Below are positions 46,244 to 55,669 of a stretch of 64,000 nucleotides of DNA, one piece after another. This stretch comes from Clostridium pasteurianum BC1 (GTDB lineage Bacteria; Bacillota; Clostridia; Clostridiales; Clostridiaceae): assembly GCF_000389635.1 (NCBI RefSeq), contig NC_021182.1, positions 2,666,001-2,730,000 on the forward strand, in the 5' to 3' direction. The notes under the pieces are model-generated. The model made no database searches, had not been told where the DNA came from, and was given only the letters and a program-made list of their open reading frames with translations. Every line of letters begins with the position of its first letter. Positions within the stretch are counted from its first letter, which is position 1. The position numbers were made by a program, and so were the translations under genes.

Positions 46244-46897
46244 ATGAAAATATTAGCTATTAACGGGAGTCCTAGAAAAAATAAAAATACAGCTACTCTT
46301 CTTAATAAAGCACTTGAAGGAGCAGCATCACATGGTGCTGATACAGAACTTATTCACCTCTATGATTACAATTATAAAGGTTGTGTAAGTTGTTTTGCTT
46401 GTAAAATGAAAAATGGTAAAAGCTATGGCAAATGTGGCTTTAACGACGATTTAACACCAATTCTTGAAAAAGCTGCAAAAGCTGATGCAATTATTCTCGG
46501 TTCTCCAATTTATTTTCAAGGAGTTACAGGAGCTATGAGATCATTTTTAGAAAGGCTCATGTTCCCATACTCAAAGTATGATAAAAACTACTCTAGTATT
46601 TTTGGTAAGAAAATACTAACTGGTTTTATTTATACTATGAATGTGACCAATGACCAGATGAAAGAATTTAGATATAAGGAAAATCTTAAATTTGTAGAAG
46701 AGGACATGGAGAGAATCTTTGGTACATTTGAATCACTAGCTGTTAATGACACATATCAATTTAATGATTATTCAAAATATGTTGTAACAGCATTTGATGA
46801 AAAGAAAAAAGCAAAAGTTAAAGAAGAACAATTCCCCAAAGACTGTCAAAATGCTTTTAATATGGGGGTACAATTTGCTCACCAAGCTAGTATATAA
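46244..46897 (+). CDS. NAD(P)H-dependent FMN reductase / iron-sulfur flavoprotein-like
   Basis: The 217-residue flavodoxin-fold protein starts ILAINGSPRKNKNTATLL (FMN phosphate loop). It has CVSCFACKMKNGKSYGKCGFNDD, the Cys-rich motif seen in iron-sulfur flavoproteins, and GSPIYFQGVTGAMRSFLERL. GGAGGTATAATTT precedes the ATG. A nitroreductase follows 47 bp downstream on the same strand, so the pair is an operon, probably controlled by the divergent HxlR. Confidence 0.88.
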   Translation: MKILAINGSPRKNKNTATLLNKALEGAASHGADTELIHLYDYNYKGCVSCFACKMKNGKSYGKCGFNDDLTPILEKAAKADAIILGSPIYFQGVTGAMRSFLERLMFPYSKYDKNYSSIFGKKILTGFIYTMNVTNDQMKEFRYKENLKFVEEDMERIFGTFESLAVNDTYQFNDYSKYVVTAFDEKKKAKVKEEQFPKDCQNAFNMGVQFAHQASI

Positions 46898-46944
46898 AAA
46901 ATACTATATTGTATTATATAATAGCCTACAGAGGAGGTATTTCT

Positions 46945-47463
46945 ATGAATTTTATAGAATTGGCAAAAAAAAGATATTCTTTAAGAAATTTTGATGTTAA
47001 AAAAGTTGAACAAGAAAAATTAGATTTAATTTTACAAGCTGGGCAATTAGCACCTACTGCTGTAAATTATCAACCTCAAAGAATTTTAGTAATTGAAAGT
47101 GATGAGGCACTTGCTAAACTAAAAGATTGTACAATTTATCACTTCAATGCACCTATGGCTTTACTTATATGTGCTAACAAAGTTGAATCATGGAAGAGTA
47201 CGTATGATGGAAAGGTCCATACTGATATTGATGCAAGTATTGTTGCTACACATATGATGTTACAAGCTGCAGAACTCGGATTGGGTACAACATGGGTTGG
47301 TAATTTTGATCCAATTGCTGTTCGTAACGCTTTTAATATACCATCAAACATTGAGCCAGTATGTATTCTACCAATAGGCTATCCAAGTAAAGATGCAAAA
47401 CCTAATCCTAATCATACAAAAAGAAAAAATATTGCACAAACTGTTTTATATAATTATTTTTAA
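46945..47463 (+). CDS. Nitroreductase-family FMN protein
   Basis: The protein of about 172 residues has FIELAKKRYSLRNFDVKKVE, APTAVNYQPQRILVIES and the LGTTWVGNFD loop, all typical of the oxygen-insensitive nitroreductase fold. I chose the ATG at 46945 with GAGGAGG 7 nt upstream. It acts as a dimer with FMN; the substrate is unknown. Second gene of the operon with the flavoprotein at 46244. A terminator follows at 47545. Confidence 0.92.
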   Translation: MNFIELAKKRYSLRNFDVKKVEQEKLDLILQAGQLAPTAVNYQPQRILVIESDEALAKLKDCTIYHFNAPMALLICANKVESWKSTYDGKVHTDIDASIVATHMMLQAAELGLGTTWVGNFDPIAVRNAFNIPSNIEPVCILPIGYPSKDAKPNPNHTKRKNIAQTVLYNYF

Positions 47464-47544
47464 TTTGATTAACAAAACTAGTGCTATTTAAGTATTGGTG
47501 TATTTTATATTCATAAATGCTTATACTTCAAAATCTTCTTAAAG

Positions 47545-47576
47545 AGGACTTACTTTAGAAGTAAGTCCTGCTTTAT
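47545..47576 (+). terminator. Terminator after the flavoprotein-nitroreductase operon
   Basis: AGGACTTACTT (47545-47555) pairs with AAGTAAGTCCT (47559-47569), followed by GCTTT. A second hairpin, TCACACTAT/ATAGTGTGA, lies at 47605-47636. Confidence 0.85.
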
Positions 47577-47878
47577 TAAATCTAATCAACCACATTATCT
47601 AGCATCACACTATCTTAATCTAAACTTATAGTGTGACACTAAAAAACCTTCGTCACTTATGGCACGGTTCACCATATCACGTTCTAAACTTTAATAAATT
47701 TTACTCAATTTCTAACCACTGGAGTGTTCTGAATAAAATAGACACATAGAATGTACGATTTTCTTTGAAATTCTTGGTATTTTATAATAGACACTTCCAA
47801 TGTAAATCATTTTAACTAATGCAAATATAAGTAAGTAAAATTATATAGATATCTATCTGTAAAAACACATTACTAAAA

Positions 47879-48793
47879 TTATGCAGCATCTTTTAATTTT
47901 AGGTAATAATCTCTTTTATATTCTTTAGGTGACTTATATTCTAATGTTGAATGCAATCTTCTTGAGTTATAAAATAATTCTATATATTCAACTACTGCTA
48001 TTTTAGCTTCATCTCTGGTTTTAAAGCTACGTCCATATAGCTTATCTTTCTTCAGAGAAGAGAAAAAAGATTCAGCACAGGCATTGTCATAACAACATCC
48101 TTTAGCACTCATACTTTGAACAAAATCATTATTTTTTAACATATCTTGATAATCATAGGAGGCATACTGGACACCTCTGTCAGAGTGAAATATCAATCCT
48201 TCCTTAGGATGTTCTTTATTAATAGCAGAGTTAAATGCATCAATAACTAATTTTCTAGTCATAGTAGCATCCATGGACCATCCAACTATTTCTCTATTAA
48301 ATAAATCTACGACAGTAGCAAGATAGAGCCATCCTTCATGCGTATCTATATAAGTTATATCACCTACATAGACTTTATTTGGTTTATCAACTGTAAAATC
48401 TTGTTTTAACAAATTAGGAGCTACATTAAAATTATGATTTGAATAAGTAGTTGCCTTGTATTTTCTTTTAAGTTTACTAAATATATGATTTTGCTTCATC
48501 AATCTGCAAACTCTATTTTTTCCACAGGCTACGCCTTCTTTATTTAATTGTGCTGTAATTCGGCGAAAGCCGTAGGTACCTCCTGATTCTCTGTGAATTC
48601 TTCTTATTTCTATAGCAAGCATAGAATCTTCTTTTTTCCTGCGAGGTTGTGGTCTTTTTAACCAAGCATAGTAAGAGCTCCTTTTAATATCTAATACATT
48701 ACACATCTTCTCCACGTGAAATTTGGAGCTGTGATCTTTTATGAACTTGTATCTTATTTCACGGGCTTTGTGAAGATGGTTATAGCTTTTTTT
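47879..48793 (-). CDS. IS3-family transposase OrfB (made as OrfAB by -1 frameshifting)
   Basis: OrfB holds the DDE integrase domain: VGDITYIDTHEGWLYLA (Asp 1), HSDRGVQYAS (Asp 2) and NACAESFFSSLKKD (Glu), then the ELFYNSRRLHSTLEYKSP tail. The N-terminal HTH_21 motif is GTYGFRRITAQL. The frame is open upstream of the ATG at 48715, back to the A7 run at 48787-48793 shared with orfA. Fusion by programmed -1 frameshifting, the rule in IS3, is therefore expected. Intact. Confidence 0.92.
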   Translation of the reverse strand, partial: KKSYNHLHKAREIRYKFIKDHSSKFHVEKMCNVLDIKRSSYYAWLKRPQPRRKKEDSMLAIEIRRIHRESGGTYGFRRITAQLNKEGVACGKNRVCRLMKQNHIFSKLKRKYKATTYSNHNFNVAPNLLKQDFTVDKPNKVYVGDITYIDTHEGWLYLATVVDLFNREIVGWSMDATMTRKLVIDAFNSAINKEHPKEGLIFHSDRGVQYASYDYQDMLKNNDFVQSMSAKGCCYDNACAESFFSSLKKDKLYGRSFKTRDEAKIAVVEYIELFYNSRRLHSTLEYKSPKEYKRDYYLKLKDAA

Positions 48794-49047
48794 AATATAG
48801 CGTTTTCTTCTTCGAGGTCTGCCATTTTCTTTTTCATTCGTCTTATTTCTTCATCTTCCGGTCTTAATTTACCCTTACCAGGAAAAGCGTCTTCTCCATG
48901 AATTCCATATTGCTTTATCCATCTTCTAACTGAAACCTCACTAACACCTATGTCTTTTGCTACTTGAGTTACTTTCTTTCCTTGTTCTGTAACAAGCTTA
49001 ATTATTTCTTTTTTATACTCTACTGAAAATTCTCTCTTGTTTCCCAT
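48754..49047 (-). CDS. IS3-family transposase OrfA
   Basis: The protein of about 97 residues has a helix-turn-helix (KKVTQVAKDIGVSEVSVRRW) followed by a leucine-zipper-like helix (RRMKKKMADLEEENAILKKA) for multimerisation. The start MGNKREFS at 49047 is favoured over 49074. The slippery run AAAAAAAG at 48793-48786 is near its end, where ribosomes may shift to OrfB. Confidence 0.9.
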   Translation of the reverse strand: MGNKREFSVEYKKEIIKLVTEQGKKVTQVAKDIGVSEVSVRRWIKQYGIHGEDAFPGKGKLRPEDEEIRRMKKKMADLEEENAILKKAITIFTKPVK

Positions 49048-49143
49048 TTCATCGGCACATCCTTCCTTATGCACTTATTATACATACTTTTCTATGTGTC
49101 TATCAAATAGGATATACTCCACACTTTGCTCTCGGAATCAACT

Positions 49144-49308
49144 TCCCATTATAGACATTATCTTCAGTTTTTTAGAATACTTCCTTTAATACCACTATTC
49201 TACAAATAAACTTAATTTCCTTCAAAATATAGAAGTTTAAGTGCTACAAAATAAATTTATCATAAAATAAAACACTCTATCCTTAATCAAGATTTTAGAG
49301 CATTTATA
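49144..49308. repeat. Intergenic direct repeat, copy 2 (~165 bp)
   Basis: Same block as 45523-45688, same orientation, with its hairpin more degenerate (AAACACTCTA/TTTAGAGCATTT). The stretch 49104-49407 holds nothing else I can support. Confidence 0.85.
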
Positions 49309-49407
49309 GTTTAACACAATCAAAGAACTTCTATTAGTTTATTATGCTATTTCAATTTCTAGTCTTGTTCACTAAGGCTTAATAACTTAAAATTAATCTT
49401 TCCTGAT

Positions 49408-49884
49408 TTACAGAATAATTATCTGATTCTCATAACCTTTTTGCAATAATTTTTTTAGAATATTAAGTCCTTTTTCCAACTCTTCAATGGTATTCGATCC
49501 AGACAAAGAGATTCTAACAGCGGAAAGTGCTCGGTTGCTCCCAACCACAAATTTCTCTGCACAAAGCACCTGTACACCAGCTTCACGCAGAGATAGCTCA
49601 AATTCTCTCCCCTGCCACTTACTTGGAAGAAGAAGCCATTGAAAAAAACCACAGGGTTTATTTACTACATCGTATCCTGATAGTATTTTTATCGCCAAAT
49701 CATTTCTTTTACGTACTTCCTCACGCTTATTCTCCAAAATTGTCTCAGCCTTCCCTGTTACGAACAATTGGGTCACTAATTCTGCAGTAATAGGTGAAGC
49801 CCTCCAGGATGTGTTCAAAAGTCCCTTTTTTATTGACTCCATATATGTTTCTGGTACTCTTACGAAATAAATCCTGAATTCCGG
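49408..49884 (-). pseudogene. MocR-type (GntR/aminotransferase) regulator, C-terminal fragment
   Basis: About 158 residues of the aminotransferase-like domain remain, running from FRIYFVRVPETYMESI through NTSWRASPITAEL and CGFFQWLLLP to SAVRISLSGSN. MocR proteins are full-length near 460 residues with an N-terminal winged helix and a PLP-binding Lys, both absent here. The frame ends abruptly at about 49884, where an unrelated decarboxylase fragment on the other strand begins. Confidence 0.78.
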
Positions 49885-50080
49885 TTCTTTTGATGATTTT
49901 GAAACACTATGCCAAAAGGCTAGAAATGCAGGTTGCTGGGTACATGTGTATGGAGCTTTTGGTCTATGGGCAGCAGCTTCATCAGAGCTGAATCACCATA
50001 CTAAAGGTGTGGAACTTGCAGATTCATGGTCTGTTGATGCTCACAAAACCTTAAATGCACCTTATGACAAATGGGTCTAG
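49874..50080 (+). pseudogene. Group II PLP-dependent decarboxylase fragment
   Basis: The plus strand from about 49874 to the stop at 50080 encodes NSGSFDDFETLCQKARNAG, then WVHVYGAFGLWAAAS and SWSVDAHKTLNAPYD. The last contains the PLP-binding Lys of glutamate/tyrosine-type decarboxylases. Both ends are missing (about 68 of roughly 480 residues). A usual Asp in VHxDGAFG is Tyr here, a sign of decay. Confidence 0.8.
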
Positions 50081-50117
50081 ATTACTTTCTAGGCCCTTCT
50101 TTCATTCTATAATATAA

Positions 50118-50585
50118 TTATTTTTTAATATTGTTCATTTTATGATGATGCATAAGTGCCATTTCAACAACTTTACATAAATACTTTCTTGCCGCAAATA
50201 CTGATACACTGCAATTTATTAATGCATTTAGAATATCTGGATTACTTTTTTCAAATATTTTTACAATTTTTTCTGCATCTGCTTTTATTTTATTCTTATC
50301 TATTTTTGATGGATTAGTAGGTACATTTGACATCTGATGCTCCACAGGTTTCACATTAGGCATCTGCTGTACAGGTGAAACTATATTTTGTTGTACAGGC
50401 GGATTAATGTTTTGTTGTGTCGGTGGAGCAATATTTTGCTGCATAGGTGAAGCTGTATTTATATTATTTACTTTATTCTCTTCGAATTCTTCTCCTCTGA
50501 ATAAGTACTCAATATTTGGCATCATAGGTTGAATCATTGAACGGTCCTGTATTGTTTTAGGTGTTGTATATTTATTTTGATACAT
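50118..50585 (-). CDS. Hypothetical protein with Gln/Pro-rich tandem repeats
   Basis: The 155-residue protein has a central low-complexity block (about 45-85) of repeats of the form P-x-QQNI-x-P (PMQQNIAPPTQQNINPPVQQ). A helical C-terminal region (about 100-155) holds KIVKIFEKSNPDILNALINC and AARKYLCKVVEMALMHHHK. AGGAGG lies 6 nt before the ATG. No signal peptide. I do not recognise the family; the layout would suit a structural or spore-associated protein, but this is a guess. The gene before it is dubious. Confidence 0.6.
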   Translation of the reverse strand: MYQNKYTTPKTIQDRSMIQPMMPNIEYLFRGEEFEENKVNNINTASPMQQNIAPPTQQNINPPVQQNIVSPVQQMPNVKPVEHQMSNVPTNPSKIDKNKIKADAEKIVKIFEKSNPDILNALINCSVSVFAARKYLCKVVEMALMHHHKMNNIKK

Positions 50586-50805
50586 GAAAACCTCCTACAA
50601 TCTTTTTCCAACAGTACATACTATGCAGATGCGTTATATTTTGTTTAATTCCTGAAGGTATTGTTCCCACATTACCATTCTTATCTACAGAATCTATAGT
50701 TGGCATATCAACTCCAACTCCCGAAGACAATACAGAGTTAAAATAACAGAAAGATGTTATTTTAACTCTGTATAATCTATTTTGTAAGGAATCCTCTAAA
50801 TCCAT
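50572..50805 (-). CDS. Doubtful ORF containing a long perfect hairpin
   Basis: The 77-codon frame overlaps the start of the Gln/Pro-rich gene by 14 nt. It is crossed by an 18-bp perfect inverted repeat (50731-50748 with 50755-50772, beginning TACAGAGTTAAAATAACA). The C-terminal half (VDMPTIDSVDKNGNVGTIPSG) reads like protein, so a remnant small gene is possible. The hairpin argues that at least the first 25 codons are not coding. Confidence 0.25.
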   Translation of the reverse strand: MDLEDSLQNRLYRVKITSFCYFNSVLSSGVGVDMPTIDSVDKNGNVGTIPSGIKQNITHLHSMYCWKKIVGGFHVSK

Positions 50806-50955
50806 CTTTTAAAGTCCGGTTATAAATTATTTTTTATTTCTATCCTATATTTTTAAAAATGTTTTATAGTCCTCATAATTTCTCTTCAAAAGATTTGAAG
50901 TATTAAGACCATAAGATCAATGAGCCTTACACTTGCCACACAATTATTAATAAAA

Positions 50956-52068
50956 TTATTCAAATGTTTTTGCGACGTCTTTTAAAAATTCAGTGATTTT
51001 AATGTGTTGTGAACATTGTCTTGCACATTGTTTACATCCAATACATTCTGATGCCTTACCATATGTTTGAATATAGTTATTGTAATACACCTTTTGAGTT
51101 GAAAAATACCCTCGGATAGATTGCTTTTCAGTATTATATAATGCGAAGTATTTTGGAATAGCAATATTTTTAGGACAATCTTTTACACAATATTCACAGG
51201 CTGTACAAGGGACTGTAATTGCTTTATTAATAATATCAACTGCCCTTTCAACAATATCATATTCTTCCTTTACAAATAGTTTGAAATCTTGAATATAACC
51301 TGTATTATCCAACAATTGATCTATATTAGACATTCCACTTAAAACCATCATTACCCCTTCACAACTAGCTGCAAAACGAATTGCCCATGATGGCACAGAC
51401 ATATCAGGATGATATTCTTCAAATAATTTTTCTGCTTCTTCAGGTACTTTTGCAAGAGTACCACCTTTAATTGGTTCCATAACAATAACTGGTTTGTTAT
51501 GCTTTCTTGCAGCTTCATAACATTTTCTAGATTGAATACTTTCATTGTCCCAATCTAAATAATTAATTTGTAATTGAACGAAATCTACTTCTGGGTGAGC
51601 AGTTAAAATATCATCTAATAAATCAGCTCTATCATGGTAAGAAAAACCTATATTTTTTATTTTTCCTTCTTCTTTCTTTTTTTGAATAAATTCAAAACTA
51701 TTTAATTCTTGAGCGATTTTGTAATGAGCTTCACCTAAATTATGAAGTAAATAATTATCAAAATATTCTACTCCACACTTTTCTAATTGCTCATTAAAAA
51801 TACTTTCTTGTTGTTCCATTGTTTTTAAACGAGCAACTGGCATTTTAGTCGCAAGAAAATATTTATCTCTTGGATAACGTTTTACTAACAATTCTCTAAT
51901 CGCTATTTCACTCATTTCTTTATGATAAGGATAAGCTGTATCAAAATACGTAAACCCTCTTTCTAAAAAAATATCTACCATTTTCTTGACTGTATCCAAA
52001 TCAATACTTCCAGCATCATCTTTGTCTTTTACTGGTAAACGCATAAACCCAAACCCTAATTTTTTCAT
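50956..52068 (-). CDS. Aldo/keto reductase with C-terminal ferredoxin domain
   Basis: The 370-residue protein has an AKR barrel ([26 protein letters not shown] with the catalytic Tyr, ATKMPVAR, and the [20 protein letters not shown] segments). Two Cys clusters end the protein: [12 protein letters not shown] and [11 protein letters not shown]. Such enzymes link carbonyl reduction to ferredoxin. The start overlaps the SD region of the preceding merR gene (stop at 52071), so it is translationally coupled and in the MerR transcript. Confidence 0.9.
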   Translation of the reverse strand: MKKLGFGFMRLPVKDKDDAGSIDLDTVKKMVDIFLERGFTYFDTAYPYHKEMSEIAIRELLVKRYPRDKYFLATKMPVARLKTMEQQESIFNEQLEKCGVEYFDNYLLHNLGEAHYKIAQELNSFEFIQKKKEEGKIKNIGFSYHDRADLLDDILTAHPEVDFVQLQINYLDWDNESIQSRKCYEAARKHNKPVIVMEPIKGGTLAKVPEEAEKLFEEYHPDMSVPSWAIRFAASCEGVMMVLSGMSNIDQLLDNTGYIQDFKLFVKEEYDIVERAVDIINKAITVPCTACEYCVKDCPKNIAIPKYFALYNTEKQSIRGYFSTQKVYYNNYIQTYGKASECIGCKQCARQCSQHIKITEFLKDVAKTFE

Positions 52069-52070
52069 TC

Positions 52071-52457
52071 CTAATCCTCCGGTCTTCTTAGTGTTTTTTC
52101 TTTTACAACTACCGCCTGTTCATATCTTTCTATTTTGTAATCCAAGCGTTCTATCGTTTTCTTCATATCTTCCATTTTTTCTGTTAACAGCTTACGTTGC
52201 TCAGTTAAGAGTTTTTTTCTAGCCTCTATGGTTTCATCGCCCTGTTGAAACAGCGTAACATACTCAATCAATACTTCAATCGGAAGACCTGCATTTCTCA
52301 TACATTTGATAAATTCGACCCACCTACAATCTTCTTCTGTATAATCCCTGATTCCGCCCTTATTGCGGTTCACACTCGGAATAAGTCCGATTCGTTCATA
52401 ATAGCGGAGTGTATCCTGCGAAAGATCAAATTTCTTACTCACTTCTGCAATCGTCAT
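52071..52457 (-). CDS. MerR-family regulator of the AdhR/NmlR type
   Basis: The 128-residue protein has [45 protein letters not shown], the HTH and wing of the aldehyde/thiol-responsive MerR subgroup, then a coiled coil (about 75-125). A single Cys at about residue 49, in DCRWV, could be the sensor. AGGAGGTG precedes the ATG. Its own promoter and that of the aldo/keto reductase operon upstream carry matching dyads with a 19-bp spacer, so it likely activates both. Confidence 0.92.
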   Translation of the reverse strand: MTIAEVSKKFDLSQDTLRYYERIGLIPSVNRNKGGIRDYTEEDCRWVEFIKCMRNAGLPIEVLIEYVTLFQQGDETIEARKKLLTEQRKLLTEKMEDMKKTIERLDYKIERYEQAVVVKEKTLRRPED

Positions 52458-52482
52458 ACGATTTCACCTCCTGATATTTGAT

Positions 52483-52513
52483 ATTATAATACTTGGAGTT
52501 AACTCCAAGTCAA
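52483..52513 (-). promoter_or_regulatory. MerR-controlled promoter of merR and the first aldo/keto reductase gene
   Basis: -35 TTGACT (52513-52508), 19-bp spacer and -10 TATAAT (52488-52483). The spacer contains CTTGGAGTTAACTCCAAG, a perfect 18-bp dyad (52492-52509). Confidence 0.88.
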
Positions 52514-52542
52514 GTACTTTTTAATCTTCTTAATTTAATTGT

Positions 52543-53697
52543 TTAATTGCCAAATAGTTTAACTGCCTGTTTCATTTTATTAATAACATCCACACTAAAT
52601 GGACAGTTTTTTATACATAACCCACATTCTATGCACTCACTTGCATGATGTTCTAATAAGTCATAATGATTCTTTATTGTTTCAGGAACATCTTCTTGAA
52701 TCAAGGCTAAATCTAAATACTTATTTACTGATGCAATATCTATCTTTTTCGAACATGGGGCACAATGTCCACAATACATACAATGTCCGCTAAATGAACT
52801 TCTTGGAGCATTTGCAAGAACTTCACTGTAATCTTTTTCTTTATTACTTGCGGTGACATAGTCAGTTGCTGCAAGTATTTGATTGGTATTAGATACTCCA
52901 ACCATTACGGAAGCAACTGCCGGTCTGGTTAAACAGTAATGTAAACATTGTACTGGAGTCAGTGCTTTTTCAAAGGGCGATTCTTTGTCACTTAGTAACA
53001 ATCCAGCAGCATATCCTTTCATAATAGTTAAAGCAACACCCGCATTTTCACAAGTTTGGTATAACCTATCTCGTTTTGGATCAATACCTTCATAGGTCCT
53101 GTTTTTAAAAGTACTTTCTTCAAATAATATGTTTACATCCTCACTGGCTGGTAACATATCATAAGCAGCATTGATACTAAATAAAATTACATCAATTATT
53201 CCTGTTTCCACTGCTCTAAAAGCAATATCTGTATTATGTGTTGATATCCCTAAAGACTTAATAATCCCTTTTTCTTTTAATCCTTTTGCATATTTAATTA
53301 TTTCTCCATTAAAAATGTTATCAAAATCTTTTTGATCATCAACATAATGAATCATCCCTACATCCACATAGTCTAGCTGCATTCTAGCTAAAAAGTCTTC
53401 AAATGCATTGGCAACTTCATTAAAATTCCTGGTGCGCCGATACTGTCCTCTATCCCAAGTAGAACATAGATGTCCTTCAATAACAAAGCTACTTCGAGGA
53501 TATTTACTTAACGCTTTGCCAACATTGCTTCTAACTTCCGGATTTGAATTATATATATCAATAAAATTAATACCTTCTTTCATTGCACAATCAATAATTG
53601 CTTCGCAATCTTCATAACTTTTATTTTCAAATCCTTCACCTCCAATACCAATGGCACTTACTTTAATTCCTGTTCTTTCTAAAATTCGATATTCCAT
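52543..53697 (-). CDS. Aldo/keto reductase with C-terminal ferredoxin motifs
   Basis: The protein of about 384 residues has the AKR barrel (YRILERTGIKVSAIGIGGEG, FIDIYNSNPEVRS with Tyr, IEGHLCSTWDRGQYRR, LGISTHNTDIAFRA) and a C-terminal Fe-S region with CMYCGHCAPC and CIECGLCIKNCP. I prefer the ATG at 53697 with GGGGGTGG upstream. It overlaps or closely follows the CMD-family gene and is the third gene of the operon that starts at 55607. Confidence 0.88.
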   Translation of the reverse strand: MEYRILERTGIKVSAIGIGGEGFENKSYEDCEAIIDCAMKEGINFIDIYNSNPEVRSNVGKALSKYPRSSFVIEGHLCSTWDRGQYRRTRNFNEVANAFEDFLARMQLDYVDVGMIHYVDDQKDFDNIFNGEIIKYAKGLKEKGIIKSLGISTHNTDIAFRAVETGIIDVILFSINAAYDMLPASEDVNILFEESTFKNRTYEGIDPKRDRLYQTCENAGVALTIMKGYAAGLLLSDKESPFEKALTPVQCLHYCLTRPAVASVMVGVSNTNQILAATDYVTASNKEKDYSEVLANAPRSSFSGHCMYCGHCAPCSKKIDIASVNKYLDLALIQEDVPETIKNHYDLLEHHASECIECGLCIKNCPFSVDVINKMKQAVKLFGN

Positions 53698-53709
53698 ATT
53701 AACCACCCC

Positions 53710-54486
53710 CTAACTATCTGTATTCCCTCCTTTATTTTCTGGAATAATTTCATTGATGCAGGCAAGTGCGTTCAAAGTTCTTGGAAAACCGATATAAGGC
53801 ATACACTGTGTCAGTGCCGATAAAAGAGTTTCTTTGTCATTGCCCATGTTAGCATTTCCTTGAATATGTCCACGAATCTGGTTTTCACATCCACCCAATG
53901 TACAAAGGATACAAAATGTCAAAAGTTCCCTTGTCTTCAAATCCAGTCCGCTTCTTGTATAAATATCACCAAAACAATATGCCGAAAGATAGCTCTGAAT
54001 ATGCTTCTGATTTTCTGGTGTGCTTTCCTGCATTTTATCAATTATATCACCAAAAATAATTTTCTGTGCTTTAAGGCCTTCTTCATATCCGTTTTCTTCC
54101 GTTGTCTGTTTCTGACTTTCCATAGGAAGGGAAATGTTTCTTTCCTTAAATGCTTCATTTACTTGATAAATGGAATTTAGAGTCTTTGAAAATCCAATAT
54201 ATGGAGCACAATGATAGATCGCTTCTTTGATTTCAGTTGGGGTTAAACCAACCTTCAATGAGGCACCTACATGAACTTTTATTTCATCTAAAGTCTGGTT
54301 TGTTGTAAAAACCACAAGTGTAATGAGTTCTCTCATTTTATCATCCAAGTTTCCCTGAAAGGATACTTCCCCATAAATAAAATGTTTCATAATATTATAG
54401 AAATCTGGATCCGTTTCGCCTATTGGAAACTTGATATCACCAAATAGTTCCCGGAATTTACTGTTACATAATTCAATTTTACTCAC
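53710..54486 (-). CDS. Carboxymuconolactone decarboxylase (CMD/AhpD-like) family protein, two domains
   Basis: The protein of about 258 residues has two CMD repeats. The first holds KMRELITLVVFTTNQTLDEI, and the second TRELLTFCILCTLGGCENQI with RGHIQGNANMGND. Each is followed by the PYIGFSKTLNSI / PYIGFPRTLNAL signature. The second domain has Cys and His in the AhpD position, with one Cys of the CxxC pair shifted (C-x5-C). It may be a peroxidase or a lactone-type enzyme. The GTG at 54486 has GGAGGAAGG upstream. Between two aldo/keto reductases in one operon. Confidence 0.85.
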   Translation of the reverse strand: MSKIELCNSKFRELFGDIKFPIGETDPDFYNIMKHFIYGEVSFQGNLDDKMRELITLVVFTTNQTLDEIKVHVGASLKVGLTPTEIKEAIYHCAPYIGFSKTLNSIYQVNEAFKERNISLPMESQKQTTEENGYEEGLKAQKIIFGDIIDKMQESTPENQKHIQSYLSAYCFGDIYTRSGLDLKTRELLTFCILCTLGGCENQIRGHIQGNANMGNDKETLLSALTQCMPYIGFPRTLNALACINEIIPENKGGNTDS

Positions 54487-54605
54487 ATTTCCTTCCTCCT
54501 TTTCTTTTTTACAAGACCAGCAAACCAACTACCTTCTTTTCAGGAACTTGGTTCATTACTGATAAGTTTAAATATCTATTCATTTGCTGCAAAATATCTC
54601 TGATT

Positions 54606-55607
54606 TTATTTTTTTACAAATTTGTTCTCACGCGCACTGTAACGTGGTCCGATATTTGGATATTTCTTTAATAAGTTTTCTATATCTTCCAAATCCTTAG
54701 CAGTAAGAGTCACATCTGCCGCACCTGCATTTTCTTCTAGATATTTTCTACGTTTTGTTCCAGGAATAGGAATGATGTTATCACTCTGTGCCATTACCCA
54801 TGCTATGGCAAGCTGTGCAGGTATGCAATTTTTACCTTCCGCAAATTCGGCAAATTCAGATGCTAATTTCTGATTATTATCTAAATATTCTCCGTTATAA
54901 CGTGGAAGATTCCTTCTAAAATCATTTTCTTTAAGTGTGCTTACATCAAGTTTGTTCGTAATCAGTCCACGGCTTAACGGAGCAAATGGAATGAACGCTA
55001 TACCTAACTCTTTTGTTAATGGAAGAACCTCTTTTTCCACATCACGAGTAAGCAAAGAGTATTCACTTTGCACCGCAGTTATCGGATGAACAGCATTCGC
55101 CTTTTTCAAATCTTCTGCTGTACACTCACTTAATCCTAAGTAACGTACTTTTCCTTCTTTTACTAGTTCAGCCATAGCACCAACTGTTTCTTCTACAGGA
55201 ATATTAGGGTCTACGCGGTGTGCATAGTAAAGGTCAATTGTGTCAATCTTCAAACGTATTAGACTATCCTCAACTGCCTGTTTCATCCACTTTGGTGAAG
55301 CATCAACATAAGTATCTCCTCCAACAAATGCGTCTCCCTTCGTTTCCCTTAAACGGAAACCAAATTTCGTTGCAATAAAAATCTTATCACGGTTGGGAAC
55401 CAAAACTTTGGAAATCAGCTTTTCATTTGCTCCATTTCCATAAATATCAGCAGTATCCCAGAAGTTCATGCCAAGATCCAATGCGTATTCTAAAGTGGCA
55501 ACACTTTCCTTATTATCTGCCTGACCATAAGCAGCACTCATTCCCATGCAGCCTAATCCAACCGCTGATACTTCTATGTCTGTTTTTCCTAATCTTCTAT
55601 ACTTCAT
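54606..55607 (-). CDS. Aldo/keto reductase (YhdN/AKR13-like)
   Basis: The 333-residue protein has [36 protein letters not shown] (catalytic Asp-Tyr), IATKFGFRL (Lys), YYAHRVDP (His) and the NADPH-binding [18 protein letters not shown]. It reduces aldehydes or ketones with NADPH. GGAGGATAATTATT precedes the ATG. It is the first gene of a three-gene operon with the CMD-family protein and a ferredoxin-type AKR, read from a MerR-type promoter at 55670-55700. Confidence 0.93.
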   Translation of the reverse strand: MKYRRLGKTDIEVSAVGLGCMGMSAAYGQADNKESVATLEYALDLGMNFWDTADIYGNGANEKLISKVLVPNRDKIFIATKFGFRLRETKGDAFVGGDTYVDASPKWMKQAVEDSLIRLKIDTIDLYYAHRVDPNIPVEETVGAMAELVKEGKVRYLGLSECTAEDLKKANAVHPITAVQSEYSLLTRDVEKEVLPLTKELGIAFIPFAPLSRGLITNKLDVSTLKENDFRRNLPRYNGEYLDNNQKLASEFAEFAEGKNCIPAQLAIAWVMAQSDNIIPIPGTKRRKYLEENAGAADVTLTAKDLEDIENLLKKYPNIGPRYSARENKFVKK

Positions 55608-55669
55608 AATAATTATCCTCCATTCTCTTAATTATTTTACTTGTTTCATTTATTTCTTCCCGCTATTTA

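Larger units (their letters stand above)
47738..49103 (-). mobile_element. Intact IS3-family insertion sequence
   Basis: ATAGACACATAGAA at 47738-47751 is repeated inverted at 49090-49103, giving an element of about 1366 bp. It contains orfA and orfB in overlapping frames with an A7 slippery run. The exact outermost bases and target duplication are not certain. Confidence 0.8.
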
